A stretch of 37,063 bases of DNA from Actinomycetota bacterium (GCA_029865895.1 JARXAN010000039.1:1-37063), one strand, 5' to 3'. Shown: positions 27,591-37,012, counted from the stretch's first letter. The notes: a model not told the origin generated them from the sequence alone. Translations and numbers: made by a program.

Positions 27591-30105
27591 CTCGCCTGCC
27601 GGTCAGTTGCCAAGCGTCTTCGTCGCCCTCATCGTCTTCACCGGGCAGGTCACCCTCAAACGCCGCTGAGGTGGCACCTGACAACTTGGCTAAAAGCTGA
27701 GGAAGTTCGTCTGGCCTAACCAAAACGTCTCTTGCCTTTGAACCCTCCGAAGGCCCAACGACTCCCCTGGATTCCATAAGGTCCATGAGTCTTCCGGCCT
27801 TAGCAAAGCCAACCCTGAGCTTTCGCTGCAGCATTGAGGTGGAGCCGAACTGCGAATTGACAACCAAACTGGTGGCCTGAAGCAGAAGATCTAGGTCATC
27901 GCCAATGTCACTGTCGACAACGCGGGTTTGTGCAACCACGGTCACATCGTTGCGATACTCCGGCTCCATTTGGGCCTTCACGTGGTTCACGATTCGATGC
28001 AATTCATCTTCGGCGATCCAAGCTCCCTGAACACGCACCGGCTTATTTGACCCCATTGGGGCAAAGAGCGCATCTCCCTGGCCAACCAGCTTCTCGGCAC
28101 CTGGCTGATCCAGAATCACTCGTGAGTCGGTTACCGAGGAAACCGAGAAGGCTAGCCTAGATGGCACGTTTGCCTTGATCAAACCGGTTACGACGTCAAC
28201 CGATGGACGTTGGGTAGCGAGCACAAGGTGAATGCCCGATGCTCTAGCAAGCTGCGTTATGCGCACGATCGAGTCTTCGACATCGCGCGGAGCCACGATC
28301 ATTAGGTCCGCGAGCTCATCCACAACCACAAGTAGGTATGGGTAGGGCTGCAGTTCACGACGAGAGTTCTCCGGCATCTTGACTTCCCCGGCAACGATTG
28401 CTCGGTTGAAGTCGTCGATGTGCTTAAAACCAAAGCTTGCGAGATCGTCGTAGCGAGAATCCATCTCCTTCACAACCCACTGCAGCGCTTCCGCGGCCTT
28501 CTTCGGGTTGGTGATGATGGGTGTCACCAGGTGAGGAACGCCCTGGTAGGCAGAGAGCTCAACTCGTTTCGGGTCGATAAGAACCATGCGGACCTCAGAA
28601 GGCTTGGAGCGCATCAAAATCGAGGTGATCATAGAGTTCACAAAAGAGGACTTACCGGCACCGGTTGCACCAGCAACCAACAGGTGCGGCATCTTTGCGA
28701 GGTTGGCCACCAGGTAGCCGCCTTCGACATCCTTACCAACGCCAATCGTCAACGGGTGGGTGCTGTTGGCAGCATTTTTGCTTCTAAGCACATCTCCCAG
28801 TGACACTGTCTCTCGGTCGGTGTTCGGGATTTCAATACCGATCGCGCTCTTGCCGGGGATCGGTGCCAGGATACGTACCTCGTTGGAGGCCACCGCGTAG
28901 GAAATATTGTTGGAAAGGCGGGTTACCGCCTCCACCTTTACTCCCGGAGCCAGTTCGACCTCATAGCGGGTAACAGTCGGGCCGCGCTGGAATCCAGAAA
29001 CCCTGGCTTCCACATCAAATTCTTTGAACACGTCGTTGATTGCCGCGACGATTTGGTCATTCACCGCACTCTTAGCTTTTGGCGGAGTGCCGGGAGCTAA
29101 AAGGGATAGCGAAGGCAGCACGTAAGGCTTGTTGACCTTTTTGGCCTTGGGTGTTGCCACAGCTGCTTCTTCAACAACATCGATTGGCTCGGTAACGCCC
29201 TCTTCTTGCGAGAGGAATCCCAATTCCTCAATCGGGTCGGTGACATCCACAATCGGGTAAGGCTCTTCCAGGTGCTCATCGACAAAGTCGTCAATCGCCT
29301 CAACCACGGCAGTATCAAAGGCTGGCTTGGCGTCTTTGTCCTTGTTCCACCAGCTCGACTTCTTACCGTCAAACGCATCTGGAATCTCTTCCTTGGGCTT
29401 GATTCCGAATAGGAAGTTATAGAACTCGGTTAGCCGAGCCTTGATTTTATTTGGAGCGGTGCCGGTCATTACCAAAACCGAGACGGCAACCAATACCACC
29501 AGCACCGGAGTCGCCCCCCAGATGGTGAGCATGCTCAACAGCGGGCCACCGATCAACCAGCCGAATAACCCACCCGCCAGCGCTAGCCCCTCTGGGCCAT
29601 CAGCATTTGGAGAGGGTGCCCCGCCAAAGATGTGGAAAAAGCCTGAGATGACCGAGAGAAATAACCAAAAACCAACCGCGAATCGAGAGCTATCGCGCAC
29701 CGAGGCTGGGTGCCTAAACAGGTACAGCGAATAAATCAGGAAGATCGCCGGAAGTGCATACGCCACCAAGCCAAACAGCATGCCAAAGGTGTAGGAGTGA
29801 AGCGTCTTTGCCCACGGTTCATTGATCAGGAACCAGGCAAACACCGCTCCAAAAACCGAAAGCAGGAAAACAAAAAATGGGGCACCATCGCGACGATCTT
29901 CATCGGCTAATTTCTCGGTACTGAAGGCTCTGACCAATTTGCCCATTAGGTGCGCGGTACCAAGGTAAAACTTACCCAGCCCAGCCAGGAATCCGCCGCC
30001 CTGAGGCTTTGCCGGACGCGGCTTAGCTGCAGCCGCTCTAGGGGCTGCTGTTCGCGCTGGTTTTCTACCGCTTGGTTTTCTAGGCGGAGGGGTCTTTGAA
30101 GCCAT
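27580..30105 (-). CDS. ftsK: DNA translocase FtsK
   Basis: FtsK pumps chromosome ends through the division septum and activates dimer resolution. A basic proline/alanine-rich tail (1-37) is followed by four or five membrane segments between about 77 and 215, then an acidic linker (240-325). The motor has Walker A GATGAGKS (479-486) and VVDELADLM (Walker B). A C-terminal winged-helix gamma domain ([20 protein letters not shown]) reads KOPS-like sites. The ATG at [10 protein letters not shown] gives 841 aa; the ORF-track start would enter rnj. No Shine-Dalgarno is present, and TACCTT ends 6 nt upstream. Confidence 0.95.
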   Translation of the reverse strand: MASKTPPPRKPSGRKPARTAAPRAAAAKPRPAKPQGGGFLAGLGKFYLGTAHLMGKLVRAFSTEKLADEDRRDGAPFFVFLLSVFGAVFAWFLINEPWAKTLHSYTFGMLFGLVAYALPAIFLIYSLYLFRHPASVRDSSRFAVGFWLFLSVISGFFHIFGGAPSPNADGPEGLALAGGLFGWLIGGPLLSMLTIWGATPVLVVLVAVSVLVMTGTAPNKIKARLTEFYNFLFGIKPKEEIPDAFDGKKSSWWNKDKDAKPAFDTAVVEAIDDFVDEHLEEPYPIVDVTDPIEELGFLSQEEGVTEPIDVVEEAAVATPKAKKVNKPYVLPSLSLLAPGTPPKAKSAVNDQIVAAINDVFKEFDVEARVSGFQRGPTVTRYEVELAPGVKVEAVTRLSNNISYAVASNEVRILAPIPGKSAIGIEIPNTDRETVSLGDVLRSKNAANSTHPLTIGVGKDVEGGYLVANLAKMPHLLVAGATGAGKSSFVNSMITSILMRSKPSEVRMVLIDPKRVELSAYQGVPHLVTPIITNPKKAAEALQWVVKEMDSRYDDLASFGFKHIDDFNRAIVAGEVKMPENSRRELQPYPYLLVVVDELADLMIVAPRDVEDSIVRITQLARASGIHLVLATQRPSVDVVTGLIKANVPSRLAFSVSSVTDSRVILDQPGAEKLVGQGDALFAPMGSNKPVRVQGAWIAEDELHRIVNHVKAQMEPEYRNDVTVVAQTRVVDSDIGDDLDLLLQATSLVVNSQFGSTSMLQRKLRVGFAKAGRLMDLMESRGVVGPSEGSKARDVLVRPDELPQLLAKLSGATSAAFEGDLPGEDDEGDEDAWQLTGRRDDF

Positions 30106-30111
30106 GCACAC

Positions 30112-30117
30112 AAGGTA
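30112..30117 (-). promoter_or_regulatory. Candidate leaderless ftsK promoter -10
   Basis: Minus-strand TACCTT ends 6 nt before the ftsK ATG, in the 35-nt gap after rnj. No ribosome site and no good -35 are visible. Confidence 0.4.
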
Positions 30118-30140
30118 GCAAGGCTTTACGTCATTTTGCC

Positions 30141-31823
30141 CTAGGCAGGGCGGGAGGAGTGAACAACGATCGGGATGATCATCGGCTTTCTGCGGTGGGC
30201 TTTTGCCACCCAACCACCGATGGTCCTTCGGATCACCTGTTGCATTGTGTAGGTGTCTCTGATGCCTTCGGCGGCAGCCCGCTCTAGCGCCCGCTCAATC
30301 TCAGGCAGGATATCGTCAAACACATGATCGTCCTCGGCATAGGCTCGAGCGCGAATTTCTGGCCCCTCGACCACCTTGCCGGTGTTGGGGTCAATCACCG
30401 CAAAGATTGAGATAAATCCCTCGGCCGCAAGGATTCTGCGGTCCTTTAGGTCCTCATCGGTAATCTTTCCCACCGTCTTACCGTCGACATACAACAAACC
30501 GCAGGGAACCTGACCGACGACTTTGGCGACACCCTCGGAAAGGTCAATCACAGCACCATCGTGAACAATCAGAGTGCGCTCGGCCGGAACTCCGGTTTGA
30601 ATTGCAAGTTTGGCATTGGCGTGCAGGTGACGAGCTTCACCGTGGATTGGAAGAGCGTTCTTGGGTTTGAGGATGTTGTAGCAGTAGAGCAACTCCCCAG
30701 CAGCAGCGTGGCCAGAAACGTGAACCTTGGCATTGCCCTTGTGAACCACGTTTGCACCGAGTCGAATCAAGCCATCGATAACTCGGTAGACCGCATTCTC
30801 ATTGCCCGGAATCAAAGACGATGCCATCAGCACAGTGTCACCCTCACCAATGATGATGCGGTGATCACGGTTAGCGATTCTGGAAAGCACAGCCATCGGC
30901 TCACCCTGGCTGCCGGTAGACATCAAGACAATTCGGTTATCCGGAATCTCATCAATGTCATTGAGATCGACAATCAAACCAGCAGGAACTCTGAGGTAAC
31001 CGAGATCTGCTGCGATGCCCATGTTTCGAACCATGCTGCGCCCCACAAAGGCCACTTTGCGGTTGTTGGCCTCGGCCGCATCGAGCACCTGCTGCACGCG
31101 GTGCACGTGTGAGGAGAACGAGGCAACCACCACCTTGCCCGGAGTCTTGCTAATCACGTTCTCAATCACCGGACCGATTTCTCGCTCCAGCGGAGTAAAT
31201 CCTGGGACATCGGCATTGGTGCTGTCTGCCATAAACAGATCAAGGCCCTCTTCACCAATACGAGCAAAGGTTCGAAGATCCGTCAAACGACCATCGAGCG
31301 GCAACTGGTCCATCTTGAAATCACCGGTGGCCAAAACGGTTCCGGCAGCGCTGCGGATGATTACCGCCAGGGAATCTGGAATCGAGTGGTTTACCGCGAC
31401 GAACTCAAGATTGAATGGGCCAAGCTGTTCGATCTGACCCTCTTTCACGGTGTGAGAGAAAGGGGTGATTCGGTGCTCTTTGAGCTTTGCCTCAACCAGT
31501 GCAAGGGTGAGAGTTGAACCAATTAGCGGGATGTCTTTGCGCATTGCCAAAAGGTAAGGAACGCCACCAATGTGGTCCTCGTGACCGTGGGTCAGCACAG
31601 CACCGACAATGCGGTCCAGCTTGTCCTCGAGGTAACCAAAGTCCGGCAAAATCAAATCAACACCGGGTTGAGTTTCCTCTGGGAACAGCACGCCGCAGTC
31701 CAGAATCATGATTTGACCGTCAAGTTCGAACACGGTCATGTTGCGACCGATTTCGCCAATTCCGCCAAGCGGAATGATGCGCAGAACGCCTGGCTTTAGC
31801 GGTGCTGGGGGTGAAAGCTCCAC
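30141..31823 (-). CDS. rnj: Ribonuclease J
   Basis: A metallo-beta-lactamase RNase with 5'-exonuclease and endonuclease activity in RNA decay and rRNA maturation. The zinc motif HGHEDH is at residues 79-84, followed by ATGDFK and the beta-CASP block ([15 protein letters not shown]). A C-terminal domain of about 110 residues ends the protein. The 560 aa length is typical for actinobacterial RNase J. The GTG start shares one base with the dapA stop (TAGTG), the common actinobacterial dapA-rnj arrangement. Confidence 0.96.
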   Translation of the reverse strand: MELSPPAPLKPGVLRIIPLGGIGEIGRNMTVFELDGQIMILDCGVLFPEETQPGVDLILPDFGYLEDKLDRIVGAVLTHGHEDHIGGVPYLLAMRKDIPLIGSTLTLALVEAKLKEHRITPFSHTVKEGQIEQLGPFNLEFVAVNHSIPDSLAVIIRSAAGTVLATGDFKMDQLPLDGRLTDLRTFARIGEEGLDLFMADSTNADVPGFTPLEREIGPVIENVISKTPGKVVVASFSSHVHRVQQVLDAAEANNRKVAFVGRSMVRNMGIAADLGYLRVPAGLIVDLNDIDEIPDNRIVLMSTGSQGEPMAVLSRIANRDHRIIIGEGDTVLMASSLIPGNENAVYRVIDGLIRLGANVVHKGNAKVHVSGHAAAGELLYCYNILKPKNALPIHGEARHLHANAKLAIQTGVPAERTLIVHDGAVIDLSEGVAKVVGQVPCGLLYVDGKTVGKITDEDLKDRRILAAEGFISIFAVIDPNTGKVVEGPEIRARAYAEDDHVFDDILPEIERALERAAAEGIRDTYTMQQVIRRTIGGWVAKAHRRKPMIIPIVVHSSRPA

Positions 31824-32803
31824 TAGCGAGTAGTTCCCGCCACCTTGGGCAAGGCACCACCGGCGGCAGCATTGCGATCCGGTCTGAAGTTATCAAAGCT
31901 CAAACCTGGCACCGAAACCACCTGATCAATTCCGCTTTCGATAGCGGCAGCCTCATGGTCCTCAGGACCAACCAGCGGCAAACGCACGCGTGGCGAGTTG
32001 ATGTGCCCAAGACCATGCAGCACATACTTCGCCGCAACTGTTCCAGGAACGTGAGTCATGATCGCGCGCTGCAAAGGCTCAAGGGCGTTGTGGACTTTGA
32101 GGGCGGCGTGGAAATCGTTCTTATTGGTGGCATCAACCATCTCGCGATAGGCGTGCGGTGCAATGTTTGCGGTGACACCAATTAGCCCGGTTGCCCCAAT
32201 CGAAAGGTGAGGAAGCACGTTGGAGTCATCGCCCGAGAAATACAACAATCCGGTTTCCAGCATCAACCGAGAGGCCTGGGCCAAATCTCCCTTAGCGTCC
32301 TTTATGGCAACGATGTTCGGGTGCTTGGCTGCGCGGTGGAAAGTGTCATACGCGATGGCAACGCCGGTTCGACCTGGGATGTCATAAAGAATCACTGGCA
32401 AATCCGTGGCATCGGCAATCAGTCGGAAGTGGGTAAGGATTCCGGCCTGTGTTGGCTTGTTGTAGTAAGGGGTCACAATCATGACGCCGTCTGCACCGGC
32501 TTTTTCGCTGGCCTTGTAGAGCTGCATGGCGTGCGCGGTTTCGTTGGAGCCACCGCCCGTGATGATCTTGGCGCGTCCGGCAGCAACTGACTTTCCAACC
32601 TCAACAAGCTTGATCTTCTCAGCATCGGTAAGCGTGGAGGTTTCACCGGTGGTGCCGGTAACCACTACACCATCTGCACCGTTTGAAATCACGTAGTCCA
32701 TGTGACGCTCGGTAGCGTCCCAATCGACTTCACCGTCCGCGGTCATTGGAGTCACGAGCGCGACTAGCACCTGACCGAAGAGATCTTTATGTTGTTGAAC
32801 CAT
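31823..32803 (-). CDS. dapA: 4-hydroxy-tetrahydrodipicolinate synthase
   Basis: A TIM-barrel aldolase that condenses pyruvate with aspartate semialdehyde, the first committed step to DAP and lysine. The GTTGETSTL block (50-58), the catalytic tyrosine Y140 (VILYDIPGR) and the Schiff-base lysine K168 (AIKDAKGD) are present. The protein is 326 aa, with a somewhat long C-terminal tail typical of actinobacteria. TAGGCT ends 6 nt before the ATG, pointing to a leaderless start, although AGG in the gap could also be a weak ribosome site. Confidence 0.96.
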   Translation of the reverse strand: MVQQHKDLFGQVLVALVTPMTADGEVDWDATERHMDYVISNGADGVVVTGTTGETSTLTDAEKIKLVEVGKSVAAGRAKIITGGGSNETAHAMQLYKASEKAGADGVMIVTPYYNKPTQAGILTHFRLIADATDLPVILYDIPGRTGVAIAYDTFHRAAKHPNIVAIKDAKGDLAQASRLMLETGLLYFSGDDSNVLPHLSIGATGLIGVTANIAPHAYREMVDATNKNDFHAALKVHNALEPLQRAIMTHVPGTVAAKYVLHGLGHINSPRVRLPLVGPEDHEAAAIESGIDQVVSVPGLSFDNFRPDRNAAAGGALPKVAGTTR

Positions 32804-32809
32804 TCGCCT

Positions 32810-32839
32810 AGCCTACCCGCATGGGCAAGAGGGCACCAA
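32810..32839 (-). promoter_or_regulatory. dapA promoter, probably leaderless
   Basis: Minus-strand TTGGTG is followed after 18 nt by TAGGCT, which ends 6 nt before the dapA ATG. Among the leaderless candidates in this window it is one of the few with a recognisable -35. It lies in the 52-nt gap after thyX. Confidence 0.55.
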
Positions 32840-32855
32840 GCACCTAGTTAGCAGG

Positions 32856-33584
32856 CTATGGAGCTACTCGACCGTTGGCGTTGAAGGATTCGTAAGTCAA
32901 AGGCATAAGCTCCGCCCAGAAATCTTCCATCTTCTCGGCAACCATTTCGATTTCGCGCTGCGGGTAAGAAGGGAAGTGAGTTCCCTCGCGTGAGGTGCGA
33001 AGCGATAGGAAGTTCATCAGGGAACGTGAATTCATGGTGACGTACATGCTCGAGTAAATGTTCAGTGGCAGCACAATACGAGCCACTTCGCGAGCAATAC
33101 CAGCCTCCAGCATGCGCTGGTAAGCCTCGTAGGCTGCGCGGGTAACCGCCATGGTCTCCTGCTCAACCAATGCGGTCTGCTCTGCACTGCCGTCATGGAA
33201 TTCGTAGTGACCAGGCTTTCCAACCTGGATTAGCTTGCGCTCTGGTCCTGGTACATAGAACACCGGCTGAAGCTCACGGTAGCGACCAGATTCTTCGTTG
33301 TAGCTTGCGATGCGGTGACGCATGAATTCGCGGAACACGAAGATTGGAGCCTGCACGTAGAAGGTTAGGGAGTTGTGCTCAAAAGGAGATCCGTGGCGAT
33401 CGCGCATTAGGTAGTTGATTAGACCCTTGTCGCGCTTGTCGGTCTCGGCGTCGGATTTGAGTGCACCCTCGAGGGTCTGTTCGCCCTGAGTTGAAACTCG
33501 GGCGGCATAGAGCACATCGGCATCGTTGGCGGAAGCTCGGACCAGCTCGACGGTCATATCGGATCTAAATTGAATTTCACTCAC
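32856..33584 (-). CDS. thyX: Flavin-dependent thymidylate synthase
   Basis: ThyX makes dTMP from dUMP using FAD, NADPH and methylene-tetrahydrofolate. The signature RHRIASYNEESGR is at residues 89-101, and RHGSPFEHNSLTFYV precedes it. The GTG at VSEIQF gives 242 aa, close to family length. The longer ORF-track start adds a hydrophobic, unconserved stretch. A later ATG (MTVELV) is also possible. No clear ribosome site exists; TAGGCT lies 8 nt before the GTG. No thyA is seen in the window. Confidence 0.93.
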   Translation of the reverse strand: MSEIQFRSDMTVELVRASANDADVLYAARVSTQGEQTLEGALKSDAETDKRDKGLINYLMRDRHGSPFEHNSLTFYVQAPIFVFREFMRHRIASYNEESGRYRELQPVFYVPGPERKLIQVGKPGHYEFHDGSAEQTALVEQETMAVTRAAYEAYQRMLEAGIAREVARIVLPLNIYSSMYVTMNSRSLMNFLSLRTSREGTHFPSYPQREIEMVAEKMEDFWAELMPLTYESFNANGRVAP

Positions 33585-33592
33585 AATCCACA

Positions 33593-33598
33593 AGCCTA
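33593..33598 (-). promoter_or_regulatory. Candidate thyX -10 box
   Basis: Minus-strand TAGGCT ends 8 nt before the chosen thyX GTG, a spacing compatible with a leaderless start. The sequence farther upstream is rich in T on this strand. No -35 is clear. Confidence 0.35.
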
Positions 33599-33653
33599 GA
33601 GGAGGCAAAAAGTAAAAAAGCGCAACACTCCGCAACTGATAGGTGCAATCACT

Positions 33654-33659
33654 TACCCT
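33654..33659 (+). promoter_or_regulatory. Candidate leaderless promoter -10 of the thioredoxin gene
   Basis: TACCCT ends 6 nt before the GTG. The 81-bp gap between the divergent thyX and thioredoxin starts thus seems to hold both promoters. No Shine-Dalgarno is visible. Confidence 0.4.
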
Positions 33660-33665
33660 TGCTAA

Positions 33666-34109
33666 GTGGAATTCTCTGGCATCTACCTAGCGATTGGTCT
33701 ATTTGGCCTAACGCTGATTGCCGGCATCTTCTATAAGGTCTCTGCGGGAAGCGGAAGAAGAGTCCAGCGCAGCCCAGCGATAGATCTCGAGCGCATCGGC
33801 GCCCACAAGAACGGCTTTGCCGTCAAGGAGCTCGGCAAAGCTGCCACGCTCTTGCAATTTTCCACCGAATACTGCGGCCAGTGCCCGGGAGTGCGTAGAT
33901 CGCTCTCGCAAATCGAGTACCGCACCGGAGGCGTACTTCACGCCGAGGTTGATCTGACAGACCGGTTAGATCTGGCAGCAAAATTCAAGATTTCGCAAAC
34001 TCCAACGGTGTTCATCCTCAACGCAAAAGGCGAGGTAACCTTCCGAGTAAGCGGAGTACCAAAAGCAGGACTAATCCAACAGGAACTAGCCAAGTTAGGA
34101 ATCAAATGA
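33666..34109 (+). CDS. Membrane-anchored thioredoxin-like protein
   Basis: A 147-aa protein with one N-terminal membrane helix (about 5-23) and a thioredoxin fold. The active site is C70-G-Q-C73 in STEYCGQCPG, and the cis-proline loop is QTPTVFIL. The unusual CGQC pair makes it a thioredoxin-family reductase or transport protein rather than housekeeping TrxA. Which side of the membrane the domain faces is not certain; the basic residues after the helix (SGRRVQR) favour the cytoplasm. It overlaps the DUF4395 gene by 4 nt (ATGA), implying joint function. Start: GTG, probably leaderless. Confidence 0.85.
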   Translation: MEFSGIYLAIGLFGLTLIAGIFYKVSAGSGRRVQRSPAIDLERIGAHKNGFAVKELGKAATLLQFSTEYCGQCPGVRRSLSQIEYRTGGVLHAEVDLTDRLDLAAKFKISQTPTVFILNAKGEVTFRVSGVPKAGLIQQELAKLGIK

Positions 34110-34549
34110 GTGCAGAACTAATCGATCCACGTGGACCAAGATTCGGAGCGGCAATCACCAGCGCGCTCTCGCTAACTGCCTTTGGTATTGCGGTATCGGC
34201 CCAGGACGGCTACTTCACCGCCTATCCACTTATCGTGCTGCTTGCACTGCTATTTAGCTGGAGCGTCTTTAGCCCAAAGACTCACCCATACGGCTTGATT
34301 TTCAAGAAGCTGGTTCGCCCTCGCCTGGCTGCGCCGAATGAGCTAGAGGACTCCCGACCACCGCAGTTCGCCCAGAAGGTTGGGTTGGGCTTTGCGCTAC
34401 TTGGTCTAGTGGGTTACTGGATCGCGCCGGTATTGGTCGCAGTGAGCGCGGGATTCATTTTCTTCGCCGCGTTCCTGAACGCGTTTTTCAACTTCTGCCT
34501 TGGTTGCCAGATGTATTTGGGCCTAAAGCGATTTGGAGTTATTCGCTAG
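34106..34549 (+). CDS. DUF4395 family integral membrane protein
   Basis: A 147-aa membrane protein with hydrophobic helices near 16-31, 38-55, 92-111 and 112-131. The C-terminal region carries a CxxC pair, C131-L-G-C134 (FNFCLGCQMYL), the hallmark of DUF4395. In actinobacteria the family is often found beside thioredoxin or sulfurtransferase genes; here it is translationally coupled to a thioredoxin with CGQC. A membrane redox or sulfur-handling role is plausible but unproven. Its last 27 nt overlap the convergent TPR gene. Confidence 0.83.
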   Translation: MSAELIDPRGPRFGAAITSALSLTAFGIAVSAQDGYFTAYPLIVLLALLFSWSVFSPKTHPYGLIFKKLVRPRLAAPNELEDSRPPQFAQKVGLGFALLGLVGYWIAPVLVAVSAGFIFFAAFLNAFFNFCLGCQMYLGLKRFGVIR

Positions 34550-34960
34550 TTTGATTGCTTTGCGAATCGACTTGCGAGCCAGTTTGCGATCGCCTGAGGC
34601 GTCGTAGCACTCCCCCAGGCGAAACCAAAGCTCCCAGTTCTCAAGATCTTGTGACACCAAAGCCTTGATGCGCTCGAACTCGACCTGAGCACTTTCTTTG
34701 GTAGCCCTGCCGCTTGGACGAAGCTCCAACTGAAGCTCAGGAAGCGAATTGGTTTTTGCAAGCCTTTCGGCATCGATTCCAAACTTGACCTCGGTGAGGA
34801 TTGCCCAAGCCGCAACAATCGGCAGCACCAGCAGGGCCAAGCCCATTGCCTTGGCAACCCAGTTGTTGTCCAAAATCAGCAGGATGGCTTTCTGACCTAG
34901 CAAGACAAGGTAAATGGCAGCTAAAGCTGTCATTACCAAGGCCCAGATTTTTGCTGACAC
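34523..34960 (-). CDS. TPR-repeat membrane protein, function unknown
   Basis: A 145-aa protein with two N-terminal membrane helices (about 6-30 and 36-56), a charged linker, and a C-terminal region resembling one or two tetratricopeptide repeats (ENWELWFRLGECYDASGD followed by RKLARKSIRKAIKLA). It probably presents a small protein-binding domain at the inner membrane face. The GTG start shares one base with the dapB stop (TAGTG), so it is likely cotranscribed with dapB. A specific role cannot be assigned. Confidence 0.72.
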   Translation of the reverse strand: MSAKIWALVMTALAAIYLVLLGQKAILLILDNNWVAKAMGLALLVLPIVAAWAILTEVKFGIDAERLAKTNSLPELQLELRPSGRATKESAQVEFERIKALVSQDLENWELWFRLGECYDASGDRKLARKSIRKAIKLANNSKSL

Positions 34961-35685
34961 TAGCCCGCTACGACCTGATCGAGACCGACGGTCAATCCCG
35001 ATGCCTGCTGGGCAAACAAAATACTGCGGCGAATGCCCTCGGCATACGCGTGGTGCGATGAGACCTCATGAGAAATGGTGAGCAGTTCGTTACCCGCACC
35101 AAACAGAACGTCCTGTTTTGCCGAGACGCCCTTGAGGCGAAGCGAGTGAATCGGGACGCCTGCGACAACCTCGCCACGAGCTGGCTGAGACACCCCTGGA
35201 ATCAGCGGTTGCACCATCCCCTTGCGAGCCTCGGCTATCTGCTCGGCGGTTCTAACCGCCGTGCCGGAGGGTGAATCAACCTTGCCGGCGTGATGTGCCT
35301 CAACAATTTCAATTGAGTCAAAGTATCTGGCGGCCTGAACTGCAAATTGCTGCGCCAGCATTGAGCCGATTGAAAAGTTTGGGATTACCACGGCAGCGGC
35401 ATTTGGGTGCACGCTAAGCAGTTTGCGAAGCTCCTGCAGGTGGATCTCGCTCCAGCCCGAGGTGCCAATCACGATCTTGAGATCGTGCTTGATAGCAAAC
35501 TCAACCACCTTTGGGCTCACATCCGGCAGGGTGAAATCAACCACCACATCGGCACCGAGCATCATCGAGAGCTCAGACTTTGAGTTCAGGGCAGCATGCA
35601 GCTTGAGATTGGCATCGGCATCGATTAGGTCAATTGCCAAGCAACCCATGCGGCCACTTGCTCCAACCACTGCTACTGAGATCAT
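34960..35685 (-). CDS. dapB: 4-hydroxy-tetrahydrodipicolinate reductase
   Basis: DapB reduces the DapA product with NAD(P)H in DAP/lysine synthesis. The nucleotide-binding GASGRMG motif is at residues 8-14, and the catalytic block EAHHAGKVDSPSGT is present. At 241 aa it is typical of the actinobacterial form. The ATG lacks a good Shine-Dalgarno; TAGGTT ends 7 nt upstream, just past the M16 peptidase stop. The pnp - M16 peptidase - dapB order is conserved in actinobacteria. Confidence 0.96.
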   Translation of the reverse strand: MISVAVVGASGRMGCLAIDLIDADANLKLHAALNSKSELSMMLGADVVVDFTLPDVSPKVVEFAIKHDLKIVIGTSGWSEIHLQELRKLLSVHPNAAAVVIPNFSIGSMLAQQFAVQAARYFDSIEIVEAHHAGKVDSPSGTAVRTAEQIAEARKGMVQPLIPGVSQPARGEVVAGVPIHSLRLKGVSAKQDVLFGAGNELLTISHEVSSHHAYAEGIRRSILFAQQASGLTVGLDQVVAG

Positions 35686-35692
35686 GGCTATA

Positions 35693-35698
35693 AACCTA
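35693..35698 (-). promoter_or_regulatory. Candidate dapB -10 box
   Basis: Minus-strand TAGGTT ends 7 nt before the dapB ATG, in the 13-nt gap after the M16 peptidase gene. It would give a leaderless dapB transcript. No -35 is evident. Confidence 0.4.
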
Positions 35699-37009
35699 TC
35701 AAGCTAACTCTTGGAGTTGCTCAAGTCCCTCACCAACGGCGATCAACGAAGATGGCGCCGTGATGATTCTTTGTGCAATCTGCTGCACATCCGAAAGCGT
35801 TACCGAGCGGAAACGCTCCATAACTTCGGAGACAGAGAGATACTCTCCGGTGCCGATCTCTGCCGATAGCAGGCGGTTCATGCGGGCAATTGAACTTTCG
35901 TAGCGAAGCGCCAAACCACCGGTGATGTTTCCAAGGGCTAGGTCATACTCGGCTTGAGTGACACCGTTGTCTGCAAGCTCTCGGAAGATCTCCCACATCA
36001 ACTTGGTGACCACAACCGCATTCTCAGGGTTGGTGCCGGCATAGATGCCGTAGTAACCAGCATCGGCATAGCCCTGCTGGTATGAGTAAGTCGAGTAGGC
36101 CAAGCCGCGCTCTTCGCGAATTGCCTGGTAGAGCCGGGAGGACATTCCGCCGCCGAGAATGGTGTTCATAATGCCCAGTGCATACCGGGCATCGTCATTA
36201 CCTCGAATGCTCTGGAAGCCAAGTAGGACGTTGGCTTGCGCCACGTCCTTCTCGATAAATCTAAACTTCTCGGCTTGACCAATTTCTGCATCAAACTGCG
36301 CACGACGTTGGTTTGGCTCTGCCTGACCGTTCCAGTCAACTCGAGCAAGCTCTTTTTGAACCAAGTCGACTACGTGCTCGTGGCTGGCACCACCGGCAAC
36401 GGTGATTACTAGATTCTCTGGTCGGTAGTGCTTGAGGTAGTGCTCGTATACCGAATCGCGGTCCACCGCGTTGATGGTGTCTGGTGTGCCACCGATTGGG
36501 CGACCAAGTTCGTGATCTGGCAGCAGTGCTTCGGCTAGTGCCTCGTGAGCGACGTCCTCAGGATCATCGTCGTTCATCGCAAGTTCTTCGAGAATCACGG
36601 TGCGCTCGACGGTGAAATCTGAATCATCGATTCTTGCCGAGGTAAACATGTCCACCAACAAATCCATCGCAAGTGGCAGCGCGGAATTCTGAACCCTGGC
36701 GTAGTAGCTGGTGTATTCCTTGGCGGTTGCTGCATTTGATGAGCCACCAACTGAGTCAAAAGCCACCGAGATGTCCTTCTGCCCACGGCGCTGGGTGCCC
36801 TTGAATAACAGGTGCTCTAGAAAGTGGGTAGATCCGAAGTGACCACCGGTTTCATCCCTAGAGCCAACGGCAACCGATGCTGAAATGGCAACCGAGGGTG
36901 CGCCGGGGACTTCTTCGGTAAGAATGCGAACACCGCTGGGCAGCACCGAGCGAGAAACCCGGGCTGCCTCAGCGGTGAACGACTGTGACTTATTTAGTTC
37001 GAAGAGCAA
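35699..37009 (-). CDS. M16 family zinc metallopeptidase
   Basis: A 436-aa pitrilysin/processing-peptidase-like enzyme. The inverted zinc motif HxxEH is H62-F-L-E65-H66 in THFLEHLLFKGT, and a downstream glutamate lies in VILEELAMNDDDPEDVAHE. A second inactive-type M16 domain follows (from about 190). No signal peptide is visible, so it is probably cytoplasmic. The closest well-known relatives are the YmxG/PepR proteins beside pnp. The TTG start lies 3 nt after the pnp stop; the ribosome site is weak, so the start is uncertain by some codons. Confidence 0.92.
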   Translation of the reverse strand: MLFELNKSQSFTAEAARVSRSVLPSGVRILTEEVPGAPSVAISASVAVGSRDETGGHFGSTHFLEHLLFKGTQRRGQKDISVAFDSVGGSSNAATAKEYTSYYARVQNSALPLAMDLLVDMFTSARIDDSDFTVERTVILEELAMNDDDPEDVAHEALAEALLPDHELGRPIGGTPDTINAVDRDSVYEHYLKHYRPENLVITVAGGASHEHVVDLVQKELARVDWNGQAEPNQRRAQFDAEIGQAEKFRFIEKDVAQANVLLGFQSIRGNDDARYALGIMNTILGGGMSSRLYQAIREERGLAYSTYSYQQGYADAGYYGIYAGTNPENAVVVTKLMWEIFRELADNGVTQAEYDLALGNITGGLALRYESSIARMNRLLSAEIGTGEYLSVSEVMERFRSVTLSDVQQIAQRIITAPSSLIAVGEGLEQLQELA

Positions 37010-37012
37010 TGC

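Noticed and set aside
30106-30213. N-terminal extension of ftsK
   Set aside because: It runs into the rnj C-terminus and the translation is unlike FtsK; the ATG at 30105 begins the usual basic tail.
30561-31112. 183-aa plus-strand ORF opposite rnj
   Set aside because: A shadow of a strongly conserved RNase J gene; no independent evidence of coding.
33585-33635. N-terminal extension of thyX with a hydrophobic stretch (possible signal peptide)
   Set aside because: ThyX is cytosolic; the stretch is unconserved and would cover the divergent promoter region.
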